This document shows, one piece after another, positions 39,301 to 50,993 of a stretch of 64,000 nt of DNA. The position numbers and the translations under genes are program-made. Under the pieces are notes generated by a model. That model was given only the letters and a program-made list of their open reading frames with translations. It had not been told where the DNA came from and did no database searches. Origin of the DNA: Polytrichum commune (Eukaryota > Streptophyta > Polytrichopsida > Polytrichales > Polytrichaceae); contig OX485803.1 of the NCBI GenBank assembly GCA_950295325.1, forward strand, positions 70,697,554 through 70,761,553. The letters run 5' to 3'. The stretch's first letter is position 1. Every line of letters begins with the position of its first letter.

Positions 39301-41090
39301 AATATGTAGCCGTAACTGAATTAAGGTTTGTGGGTTTGATTCGGTTCAATTTTCATGATCTTTCATCGTCTACCTGTTATATTTAGAGAGAGAAGAGAGA
39401 AGAAACATTGACCTTAGTGGGAACAACGTGATTGAAATACCCGTTCGACCCACCCCTGGTATTATGTCCACTGGACGTACATAATATCAATGATGCAAGT
39501 ATGTTAGATTTAGACAACAAAACTTGTGTTGCTTTAGAAAATCTATGATGAAGCATATGACATCTCCTCCCCTTTCCCATGCTCGATGGGATGGTCTAGC
39601 CTCCCCTGTGCTATTCACATGCAGAGCGGCTCCCTCGTATGTTTCCTTGTCCTCCTTGCAATCCCTCTCCACTGTCATCTTGGTGTGGACGCCGAGTTGT
39701 TGCTATACCACTTCCACCATTCAAGCCCCTTAGCATCCCCCTGGAAGCCATAATGAGCATATGTTCAATGGAATTTACTGAGGCCCTACCATTGTTGCTA
39801 TCTTGCATACAACTGGCAATGTCTATCATGGAAATTGTGATTTTGGGCATGGACACAAGTGGGTTGTCCATCAGCACAAGGAAAAGTTCAAGGAGCTATG
39901 TGGGGTAGGACAATTGCATTGGCCATAACTTCATGGACAAATGCATAATGGATGAGTCAGGGACAAAGTTTCCTCATGCTAAACAAATGATGGACCTTTT
40001 GGCTTGGCGCATTGGGTGATACCCAATGCTTGGTACATGGGTTTTATAGGTCTTTGACACTTGGATATAGGTGGCGCAAGTGTATTGGGCAGGGCGGTCC
40101 CCAAGAAATAAATTTGTGCCAAGACGTCCAACTCGAGCATCGTGTGAAAAGAATCAAGAACATGATTAAAAAATAGTTATTTTTAATTGATTTTTTCCTA
40201 AATTTCTAAAATAAAGTTGCTACAAAAGAATTCCAACAACCAAATGGCCATTTCTAGTTTTAGCATTTGGTTATTGCCATAAATAATCTTATTATTGCGG
40301 GCCATTGTAATTTCCTAGAGCCCGTGCTAGTTTTCATAATAAGAACTAATGTGGGTCACATTAATTTTCAAACTGTGCTAAATATCTTGTAGAAAATTAT
40401 TGTGGGCCACATTACTTGTTTTCTATAAAATTCACATGGGTAAATATCTAATTTTGTGATTTTTTGTCCTATAAATAATATTGAATGTATTGGTTGGAAG
40501 TCTTCATGAAGGTTTAGGAGAAGACATGGGGTCTTGAACCCACACTAATTCCACCATGATTAGAAAATTAGTGTGGCCCACACAAACTTTCCACCCACAC
40601 TTATAGGATAATTTAGTGTTGAAGGTAGAGTATTAAGCTGCTTGTAGCTATAGGATGGTGATTGTTAGAGGCATACTAATGAATAGGGTTCAAACAAAAA
40701 ACCCATGATATGGTTTGTGGGAAGTGGGAGTTGACATATCCCATATGCATTGAACGAACCAAGGAAGAAAAGAGCAATAAAAAGCAAGGTAAGGGGTAGA
40801 GGTGACTATCTCATATGCCTTTGTGTATGTGTATTTTGCTTGTGCAATCTGATCTCTAGTTCTTTTGTGCTTCAATATCTAGTGTAGTAACGATTTCCAA
40901 TGAGTTGCATGAAACGTTCATATTCTTGAGAACTTGCTTCCTCGCGATACCAAATTGTGCACTTATGATGATTGGTTAATATTCTTGTATTGAGCAACAT
41001 ACTGTGAGGTGATCCAACAAAGTTATGTTCAACAACAAGCTCACTATTAACAAATGAAAGTGCCATAATTCAACCTTCTAAGTTTCATAC
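39300..41090. other. Intergenic stretch, unclassified
   Basis: No gene is seen. Overlapping open frames on both strands at about 39500-39900 carry no motif I recognise. Several short AGTGTGG(G/C)CCACA strings around 40330-40600 suggest small decayed elements. Confidence 0.5.
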
Positions 41091-41510
41091 AAGGTCCAAA
41101 CGAATTCCAATTTTAATTCAATGTTTTTCAATAATCATGAAACATTCTCATCTACAAGTATATGGGCTTTGCCATTCAAAAACTAGCAGTGTGTAGTACT
41201 TAGTGCCGGCCTCAAGCCCCTCAACCTTCAAACTTTCATAGAAAGTGCAAATGAATTCCAATTTCAAAAAAATTCAACAGTCATGAAATTCTTTCATCTA
41301 CATGTATATGAGCTTGGTCCTTCAGGACTAGCATTGTGCAATACTAGGGCCAAGCTCAAGCCCTAAACCTTCAACCTTCAAATTTTCACAAAAAGAACTA
41401 ATGCATTCCAATTTTGATTTTGATTTTATGTTTTTGTTTCTTTTCAATATTCCTAAAATTCCCGCATCTACATGTATATGAGCTTTGCCCTTCAAGACTA
41501 GTACTCTTGG

Positions 41511-44085
41511 GGCGTGGATTGTTCATACTACGTATGAACTAATGTGAGTGTAAGAAAGGGTATCATTTGACGCATTAGGGTATATAGGTATATATGTTAA
41601 GGGAGAGGTATTATTTTTCTTTTAGTGTCTATATTTAAAAAGGCTATTAAGAATGTTGAAGAAAAGGTAGATGTACAAAAGGGGGCCCAAGGGTTTAGAG
41701 AAAAATTGATAATATATTTGTTAGTCTCATCCACTTCATGTTTTCATCCATTGTTGTCATATGGTCATAGTCCTCAATGACTACCTTGTCTATTCTTGTT
41801 GGGGTTTGCATTTGGGTTCTAGATTTTTACAAAGTAGATACCCTTTGAGCATTCATGAGCTCCCTTGAGTTTTGCTCTTGGATTGTGGCTAAGTGTCGCA
41901 ACCCTTGCTAGCCCCCCTTGACAATCTTGCCAATTTTCAATTCTAGCAAAGGTTACGAGCGCTAACCATTCGCATTCCGCCATGCTAATGATTAGCTCCT
42001 CCTACCCCGGACCTTATAGTTCGTAGGAGGGAACCAACCCTCCTACTTTGCTTTCGGGACTCACCCCTTAATCGGTAACCCATTTCCCCAATGTGGACTT
42101 CCATCCATGGAAGTCCAATCCTATGTTGATCATCGCATTGCCGGAGCAACACTACAACAACCCGAACCATACTAGGCAACTATGGCCTCACATTGGGCCA
42201 ATGCCCATGGAGGCCGTGCCGTTTGGCCTCGGGTGGGTGAGGCCACACCACCTCACCCATATAAGCCTCTAGGACTTCACGCGGGGCCCCTACCCCACCG
42301 TCAACCAACCTCTTGTCTCCCTACCAAGAGTTGGGGCCAAGTGGACATTTTCCTTTAGCTGCTGGGCCTAGAACCCCCAGCAGCTTCAGACCATCATAAC
42401 TTCCTTGTATGATGTCTGATCATAACAACCAACCACTCCATCCTCATCTACGCCTCACGTAGATGCCGATGGACTCCTCACTTGCTCCATTCGAGCAAGT
42501 CTTGAGGAAGTTATGCCTGTTTGAACCTTGGCAGTCCCGGGAATCCCTCCCAGGCACTGCTGTACCAGGGCGCTGTCCCGGGACAGCGCCCCACTCAACT
42601 GGCCATAACTCCTAGCTCACACCTCCGATTAAGGTGTTCTTGAGCATTCTAGAATCACCACGCCATGAGCTACGCATAGCTCATGGCCTTACCCTTGTGC
42701 CTCCTAGTCTTCGTGGGTGGGAGGCGTTCCCAACGCCCGGGGCCCTCACCCACACTAGGATCACTTGGGCCCTCTCACCAACGGCGCCACAAGTCCCGGG
42801 TGTCACTCCGGGGTCCCCCTTGTGCCCATGGTGTTTCGGGCACTCCTCATGGAGAGGTGCGCGACACTAAGTTACTGTGCTCTTGACTTTGTTTGCTTGG
42901 TGCAATTATTGAGTTACATGCTATGGATGAAAAATGTTCAATGACTTTCTCATTAAACAATGAAAGTGGACTTTATATGTAATAAATTATTATTTAATTC
43001 ATGATTAACATTTTGTATACATAGTGCAAGCATTTATTACATTAAATTGGAAAGCTTATTATAAATACATGAGTCCATTTTCTAGCATGTTGTTTGTACG
43101 TATACAATGATTTTTCATTATAAACTTCTTGTATATAGGGGGTTTAATTCCATAGTGACCCACACACGTCATTTAGGTCTCCAATGAAGAGTCCACCCTC
43201 AGGCTAGTATTAATTGTGCAACACTATATCCCTAACCACATTCCGTATCCCCTTCCCCCACGATAGCATCTTTGGATCCACTAGCTCTAGCTACTGACGA
43301 CACCCGTTGGAATGGCCATGATATGGCCTTCCCCTCTACATTTGAGGCCTAGAAAGCAATAAAATGGGCCCATATCACAACCTCTCACTTTGAGACAAAC
43401 ATGACTGTCCTCCTAACACCCGACACTAACTGGCAACAACTCATTGACCCCATCAATGCACCCCGCATGTATATATAGATACTCGCCCACTTCCCAACAT
43501 AACACCCTCAACTACCCAATCACAACTTTTTTCCTAGATTACCCAAGTCACACAGAGCCCCACTCCAAGTCACTCATTTGTGTCCACACCACCCGTACAC
43601 CATCTCCAACATCAAACTCCACTACATTGAACTCACCTTCTGCCATGATTGTAACCCACAAACAACTGCACAACGGGAAATTGGCAAATACAACCCACTT
43701 ATTATTGCCTTCTATGATTGGTAGTTTGCAAATTCAACAACTTATTGTCCTATCCGCTGGCCAACGAGGATGAATTCACACTTCCACCCTCAAAACCCTT
43801 GAAAATTGCTTCAAACTCCCACCCAAACACATCAAAACAACGCAACCCAACACCATTGCCATCTGCTCCTTCTCTACCATCATTCTCAACAATTGCAAAC
43901 TTGAGACCAAGACATGCACTCTCTAGAAGAGCCCTCCCACTTTGTCCCCCTACTTTTATGATCCCCCATATGGTTACGCCCGGCCTAGTCCGTTACACAA
44001 AGTCCACTACTGAAAGGTGTGAGTAGCCCACGGGTGAAGTCACTCTTCATTCATGCTTGCCTCAATCAAGGCCGGCGTTTTTTTA
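41511..44085. mobile_element. Composite insertion in the satellite array
   Basis: The left part (41511-41770) and the part from 42906 to about 43150 together match a repeat at 60538-61010, so 41771-42905 is a second, inner insertion. The inner 1.1 kb is noticeably more GC-rich and may be a solo LTR (TGTTGGGG near 41799, GGTGCA near 42904) but I found no duplicate target site. The part from 43150 to 44085 is C-rich, low-complexity and unassigned. Confidence 0.5.
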
Positions 44086-44446
44086 TCAATTTGCAATACT
44101 AAGGCCAAGCTCAAGCCCTTGATTTTCAAAATTTCATAGAAAGTGCAAACGCATCGCAATTCTTTTTCTTTCTTTCTTTCAATATTAAAGAAAATTTCTC
44201 ATCTACATGTATATGCAAATTTTCCTTCAAGACTAGTATCGTGCAGTTTTAGGGTTGAGCTCAAGCCCTCAACCTCCAAGATTTTACAAATTGTACAAAT
44301 GAATTTAATTTAATTTTTTTTCTCAATATTTATGAAATTCTCTCATCTACATGTATGAGTTTTGCCTTGTAAGGCTAGTATAGTGTAGTAGTAGGACCAA
44401 GCTTAGACCCTCAACTTTGAAAATTCATAGAAAGTGCAAATGAATT

Positions 44447-45049
44447 ATGCTCGGGTACACAACTCCCATATTATATGGCCCTAATTATAATCACTTATAA
44501 TGCATTTTAGTCCAACCTTAAGTGATATAATTTCTCTTAATGTAGTAAACTCTTATAGCCCTTCTAACAATGAATCCAAAAACGTATTTATGTATAGGAA
44601 ATGAATATCTTTGAAGCATATAATCGCATTAAAACCCTATTTATATGAGTTTCTTTGATACATGTACAGTCACATAGACCAAACTACCCAAATTTTGGGG
44701 GTTTTTAATATGACTTTATTTTTATTTATTATAAATAACACATTGCCAATGATTTTTAATTTTAGTTGTAGGCAACTACTCGTGTGGATCTTTTAAAATT
44801 ATGCATAGGCATTGTTTTTAAAATTAGATGTTTCAATTCTTTATATACATTGTGGAGTTTAAATTAAATTAAATTAAAATATGCAACCCAACTTCTTCTA
44901 CATCTCTTTTTATTTAATTTGGTCTTCACCCAACTTTTTGGTCCTTTAATTTTTGTATAATTTGATGTAATTTTTACAAAAGTTGTCCCTCTAAGCTATT
45001 TTAATACTGATGCCCCCCTGCGTATAATATGGGAGTTGTGTACCCTAGG
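44447..45049. mobile_element. 603-bp MITE inserted in the satellite array
   Basis: Inverted ends GGGTACACAACTCCCATATT and complement, flanked by GAATT on both sides (44442-44446, 45050-45054), which reconstructs the satellite unit when removed. No coding sequence. A 5-bp duplication does not fit Tourist. Confidence 0.8.
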
Positions 45050-45449
45050 GAATTCCGATTTCAATTTTATTTTTTCAATATTCAAGAAATTCCGTCATCT
45101 ACATGTACGAGCTTCGTAATTTAAGACCAATACTATGCAGTATGAGGGCTGATCTCAAGCCCTCAACCTTTAAAATTCCATAAAAAATGCAAGTGCAATC
45201 CTGATTTTAATCATTTTTCTTTCAATATTCACGAAGTTCACTCATCTACATATATATGAGCTTTGCCATTCAAGAGTAGTATTGTGCAATACTAGGACTG
45301 AGCTCAAGCCCTCAACCTTCCAAGTTTCCCAAAAGGTCCAAACAAACTCCAATTTTTATTTATTTGTCAATATTCATTAAATTATCTTATCTACATTCTC
45401 TGTGAGCCTCCTCAAAGCAATCCAACCCCTTTTGTCACAACCTACCATG

Positions 45450-46950
45450 TCATGAAACATGCAACATAAAAATTACAATGGGCAACCCTTATGAAAACTT
45501 GGTTATAGGGGGTCCAAGGATCACTTTAAATAATTCCCATAAATTACAAGCATGTCCCCAAAAAGTGGCAACTGGGGCCTATTTGTACTCATGCTCATGT
45601 CCTAGCTTCTCTCCTTTAGCTTACCACTTCCTTTGCATTTTCAAGTATTTCATCCATGTCAACATTTCAAATGGGAGGGGGGAAATGGGTTGGGGGATTG
45701 TTTCCATGTTTTTGATAAATTGATTCTCGGTTTGGTGTGTAGGGAGTGATTGTTCACAACAACTACTGAAGGGGATTAGGGTGAATTGGGGGAGGGAGGT
45801 GAAAACATTGATTATTAGTGTAGAGCACGAGGACAATTTGTTTAGTTGAGCATTTAATCGAACCCATGAAATGGGGTCAAACACCCACAATACGTAGTGG
45901 CTGGGGTGAACCAACCTATACACTGGTTCCTTGGAGGCAAGGGTTTAGGCATCCAACAAGGAATGAGTGTATGGGTTGGTTCGCCCAAATTGTACGTAGT
46001 CTAGTGAGCTTAAATTGGGATGAATCAACAACAAAGCTATAGGGGGGGGGGGCGCACGTTTTTGATATTCTTCCTCAGCAGGCAATATTTCTAATATGCA
46101 AGGAAACCCTTGTGTAGGGGAGTGGGGTTTGGGTATGGCTCATACAAGGTCACTATAGTCTCTTAACTATCCATTTTCTTTTATCGACCATATATGGATA
46201 ACATAACATTATTAAGACTGAATGTGGAAAATATCCAAGAATATTATGTGGAGTACTGTCAGTCCCACAAAACATTGTTATGAACATGAATAATACCATG
46301 AATATGAGAAAAAAGATGGATTGATAATATTTATTGTTCAGTTTCATTTTTATTTATTTTAAAATGTTTCAATGACTATGAAAGATTTTTAACTTGACAC
46401 CTAACCACACACCAATCAAATATAGGGTTTGATTGAGAAAAGTAACCGAATAACACTCGCATATCTTACACCGTTTGACTGTCTAGCGCCTCAACACAAC
46501 CAACTATGAAGTGAATTTGGAAGAGTGCGCCACCGTTGCACATGAATCAAATGGTTTCATGGAGCGAGGAACTGGGTTTTACACTCTTTTGTTATTTTGG
46601 GACTCGCAATTAAGAGTATTGCTGTGGAATCTTTGTGCAGTATGTCATCCGCATAAACAATATTTGCACAGTATTAATTACTGTAACTACTCTGACTTGT
46701 CAAATTCTGTTTCACCATACGCAAAAAAGATCGAAATTTGGCTCCTGAAGCCACATGATTTCAATAGGTTCATTGGATAGCATTGCTAACCAAGTATCAT
46801 CTCCCATTTATAAGTTAGTACTGATGAGCATCATCAACTTGTTTGCACATATTGAATATGTGATCCATCTTCCTCAAGGCAAGCCTCTAGATCCCAGTAT
46901 GGTTATCTAAGCTCTTCTACGTACGATGGTGGTAAATGTACCACAAATAC
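45450..46950. other. Intergenic stretch, no gene seen
   Basis: Includes a poly-G run near 46043-46052 and another SITMFCG-type fragment near 46250-46300. The sequence 46385-46475 resembles 54970-55050. Confidence 0.5.
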
Positions 46951-46956
46951 TGCGGT

Positions 46957-47248
46957 TTTAATCCAGTGATAGTAACTACAATGCAGTATAGATTCATATT
47001 TTGAAAGCTGAAACATTGATCCTAGTAGTTGCCCACAATTACTCATGGGCATCATCAGCACATGCACCTGAAGAAGGGCTAGGGTGATGCCACCATGATT
47101 CGTTTAATCCAGTGATAGTAACTACAATGCAGTATAGATTCATATTTTGAAAGCTGAAACATTGATCCTAGTAGTTGCCCACAATTACTCATGGGCATCA
47201 TCAGCACATGCACCTGAAGAAGGGCTAGGGTGATGCCACCATGATTCG
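46957..47248. repeat. Perfect 146-bp tandem duplication
   Basis: 46957-47102 and 47103-47248 read identical base for base. It abuts the predicted stop (47256) of the unidentified gene. Recent duplication, or an assembly artefact. Confidence 0.95.
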
Positions 47249-47255
47249 AGAATGG

Positions 47256-50200
47256 CTAAATTATTTGTGAAGCTGAAATAGATTGGTCATCTAACAATCG
47301 GCTCCTAACATCAGACTCAGGTGAGCTGTGTGGTGCCAACAAGAAATGTTCAAAGGACCGACGATAAATCATGGGTGTATTTCCCAATCTCGTGTTTGAG
47401 ATAATACTTCTCTGATCTACACGTACTAGTTCAACGGAGTCAGCCCGCTCTCTGGATGATGGAGACGTAAATGAATCTACTCTTCGACGCCGCTGCAGTC
47501 GGTAGCTTAATCTCTCCTTCCACATCTTCCCATCCTGACAACATCAACGTTGCATCAAATTATAAGCCTAGCAACTTTCACAATGTAGCATGTCACGTTC
47601 TGACTCAATCTATGATGGTAGGAATACTTAAAGCAGGCATGTTTGGGGGCATGTTTGACATTTACAACGAACTTAGAAAAATTTACCATTTAGGGAAACA
47701 TGTGGTTAAGTGGAAAAAGCTTGGGGAATGGGGATAACCACATGATTCCTTAAGTATTTTCCACTTTACCACATGTTTCCCTATCTGGTAGATTGCCCAA
47801 AGTTCCCTTTGATTCTGAACAACGACACATCATCGAGCCTCAAGAAATATATAGAGATATAATGTAGACGTAGGTAGGTGCTGGCACTGAAGGAACAATT
47901 GTTGCATGGTCAGGGCACCACACATCATACCTCCATGATGCTGGGTTCGGCTGTTGGACACTGTATTGGCTCATCAAGCTCTTCTGGCTCAATCGGAAGC
48001 TCAATAGGCTCGAAAGTTAGGCAGTTTATGGACGTCGACAGCTCGCCGTGGGGTGCCAGTGTAGGACTAATCTTCTTGCTTCCTACTCTATCTTCCTGCA
48101 CATCATCTAGAAACTCCACTAATTATGTGGTGTTTGCTTGTTGATGTCGACAGTCTAATCTCCACATTTACCTTGTAAAACTATAAAAACATCATCACCT
48201 TCAAGCATAGTAATCACAACATTGCAATGCAAAATGCCGACGCAATCTTATAAACTATATGACCTGAGTGAACCACGTGAGCTCAAAGAATTCCAGTGGC
48301 ACCAAAGACATGTATGTGATAAAAAAATAGGGTTCACGGTTAAATGATGCCACTTTGCACCACTACCCAGTCAGTATTATTGTATTCTCCGTGACTATCT
48401 TAGGGTGTGAGACCTCATTTCTTCCGTGGGTTGCGTACTATGGGGAAGTCTTGTGTTGAGCTGAACTTGGCTGAAACTGTGAAATTATAGCCCCTTCATG
48501 AGTACCGCAGACTAAGAGTATGGGCCTCTAGTGCCACTTGTAGGTTTGGAGACTACTACTCTGACACTAATCTGACCGTGTTGTCACTTACAATCACAGC
48601 CATTTGACCAGTGGATCCAGAGCCATGCTTACTCTAGCTTGGATATCTTCTGGGCTAAATCATCCGACAAACGACTAATTGTCGGATGATGACCAGTTCG
48701 GATCAATACTACTGCCTTCAACTTTTCAACTCTATCAGTAACGGAGTCACGATGTTTGCATGCATATATATATATATATATATATATATTCCTACCTCTG
48801 CATAGTGGGTGTTTAGAAGGTGGCCTAATTAGAGCGCATTGATTTCTCACGGCAGAGAGATTAAGGTAAACTCTAAGCTCCTTGGCAAAGTAAGATGATG
48901 AAAACATGTAGACTCGAACAGTTGGGGCGCAATTCAATTTAATTCAATTCCCTCCAGGATGTTCAATGCTGTTTCAAAGCTGCATTTTTTCATAATGATC
49001 TCCCATCATGCATGGGAAAATAAGTAGGTGGGTACATAACTACATGAGCTGGGTCACACGTGCATGTTTCAAGGACTTGGAACTGTTGTGTGGGTGCTTC
49101 TGACGAGAGAGTTGAAGATCACGGAGCAGCTCGGTACTCTGATACTTCTCTCAATACCCTCTCCGGTCCCCTACCTGACACTGATCTTGGAATAACCTAT
49201 ATTTGTATCCGTCAGAGTAATAAAATAAGCAGTGTTGGTCTGGTACATAGGTGAATGCATGGTATCAATAATCCACATCAATAATGGTGTAAAAAACCTA
49301 ACAATGGGCATCAATAGAAATACCAGTCAAATATTGATATTTGGTGGGTAGGGTCAATGCCATTCTAGAGCATATTGATACTAAGATACCCTAAGTATGA
49401 TGGTTCTTGCATGGTGTGTAGACCTAATGGTATAAAAACCAAAAATATTGTCCACTACCCATACCCTACTGGTGTCAAAAATGTGAAATCCTCATTATAG
49501 ATACCAGTCCAACACTGGTAATAAATCCTCAGCAGGAGAAGCTTGCAAGACTACAAGTCTGACAAAGGAAATAGTACAACTGGTTGAGGCCTGGCTCTCC
49601 CTAGGTCAACTTAGACATGATGTGAGATAATGCGTTTTGAGCTCCATGTCCCTCACCATCTTAGTTCTACAATCTATTCCTGCTTATTGCTGCTACAACC
49701 GTGGTTTAAGAGGCTCTAGTTGATGTTGCATCACGAATTAATGTTGTGGGTACACATATACTGGAGTCGTGTTGATTTAAAACCTTACGGTGGGGCAACG
49801 CGGGTCAACGAATGCCTGTTTCCCAGGCTCATGAATGCGCACTGTGACCTGATCATTCACACTCACCGTAGTGTTCAATGAACAACTCTCTCCAAGTATG
49901 TCGTTGTAAAGACTCAGTGCTCTGTGCTTGTGTCCCCGATTGCCACACGTTGTTGAAAGGTTCACTATGCGAAGAAGAGTACTGAACTTCGCAGGTACGA
50001 CAATGTAAATAGATACGTCCACAATTTGTTACTGGATAGAGAGTAACTCATAACACAGTGGACTACACAATAAGTGCTGTAATGCGAGCTCAAGTCCTGC
50101 ATGAAGGGATCTATAGAGCACGATGTGCAACTATGAACCGTGACACCAGATACTAACTTCAAACAGGAGGGATGAGGCAAGGGGTAGTTGGTAGACCAAG

Positions 50201-50993
50201 CAATTGATGGAGCGATGGATGGACATAAACTTATAACACAGTCGACTACACAATAAGTACTGTGTTGCGAACTCAAATCCTGCATGAAGGGATCTGTAGA
50301 GCACGATGTACAATAGTGGACCGTGACACCAGGTACTAACGTCAAACAGGAGGGACGAAGCGAGGGGTAGTTGACAGACCAAGAAATTGATGGAGCGACG
50401 GGCCGGCCGAATGGTAGCTGGAGACCTCGCAGAACCACCCACCATGTCGCTGTCACTACTGAAATGTATGTCCGTCACTACCCCCCTCACGAAGAAAGTA
50501 GAGTACAAAATTCCCATCAGCAGCTACCACAATTCTGTAACTGAAACTCCTCCGTCAGCTGTATTGTGATTGCGCTGCTTCGTGCACCCTCCTCCATCAC
50601 CAAAAGCTTGACATCAACTTGGACAGTAAACTGGCTCCCATTGTGCACGCAAGCAGAAATTATCTGTCATGCAGCAGACAACAGATAAATGTCCCACACA
50701 TCTTCTGGATTTAGTTTCTCCGCCGTGACCTAAGTCAGAAGTTCTAGTAACGGCAGCAAGCAAGCAAGCAAGCAATCCTTGGCATCAAGCAGCAAGCTCC
50801 TCACTATCTCCACATTCTTACAGAAACACCCAAAAACGATATACTGTGGACTGAGACGTGTTGCGGGACACGGTTTCTGGCACAACCCCATATTCAAGAA
50901 AAAGACACAGAAAATGGCTACGATAGGGAAGCAGGTGGAAACTTGAAGACAGATCGCCGAGAAGACAAAGTTTTACAGGGTGTCCACCTACAC
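47256..50993 (-). CDS. Unidentified multi-exon gene, 3' part readable
   Basis: I do not recognise this protein. Six exons chain with matching phases and GT-AG borders: 48796-48912, 48633-48729, 48439-48476, 48172-48246, 47931-48106, 47256-47492, ending in TAG. The chain reads 246 residues: a hydrophobic strand-rich part (YMFSSSYFAKELRVYLNLSA; CNVVITMLEGDDVFIVLQ), then a Glu/Pro-rich stretch (FEPIELPIEPEELDEPIQ) and an Arg/Ser-rich tail. A 22-nt micro-exon at 49175-49196 and a 198-nt exon at 49789-49986 also fit the phases. Further candidates are 50528-50663 (contains ITIQLTEEFQLQNC) and 50822-50993 (contains VKLCLLGDLSSSFHLLPY), which I could not join. The alternating polar/hydrophobic pattern suggests beta-sandwich domains, an inference only. 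The donor at 48438 has a competitor at AG|GTCTCA. The exon set is a hand prediction; existence of a gene is likelier than any single border. Confidence 0.5.
47668..47815. repeat. 150-bp hairpin in the last intron of the unidentified gene
   Basis: TAGGGAAACATGTGGTTAAG and CTTTACCACATGTTTCCCTA are the cores of arms of about 35 bp, extended with lower identity to about 60 bp, around a 40-bp loop. The shape suits a MITE or a small-RNA precursor. Confidence 0.7.
48765..48789. repeat. TA microsatellite within an intron
   Basis: About 12 TA units just 3' of the donor at 48795 of the unidentified gene. Confidence 0.9.
49230..49517. mobile_element. 288-bp MITE in an intron of the unidentified gene
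   Basis: CAGTGTTGGTCTGGTAC at the left is inverted at the right (ATACCAGTCCAACACTG). No coding sequence. It separates candidate exons at 49175-49196 and 49789-49986. Confidence 0.75.
50049..50400. repeat. Diverged tandem duplication of about 180 bp
   Basis: Two copies (about 50049-50219 and 50229-50400) share TCCTGCATGAAGGGATCT, GAGCACGATGT, CCGTGACACCAG and AAACAGGAGGGA. On the minus strand each contains a pyrimidine-rich tract ending in TTCATGCAG, an acceptor-like site, then an open frame (GFEFATQYLLCSRLCY; GLELALQHLLCSPLCY). Confidence 0.8.
50757..50774. repeat. CAAG tetranucleotide repeat
   Basis: Four to five CAAG units. Confidence 0.9.

Larger units (their letters stand above)
41090..45440. 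repeat. Satellite-like array of about 150-bp units, interrupted twice
   Basis: CATCTACATGTATATGAGCT, with a following GGCCAAGCTCAAGCCCTCAA and an AAAGTGCAAATGAATTCCAA, recurs near 41149, 41295, 41464, 44199, 44343, 45096, 45242 and 45388. Allowing for insertions at 41511-44085 and 44447-45049, the units are 144-170 bp. No coding sequence. Confidence 0.8.

Noticed and set aside
43444-44026. Two overlapping Pro/Ser/Thr-rich plus-strand frames
   Set aside because: C-rich low-complexity DNA inside a composite insertion; no conserved motif.
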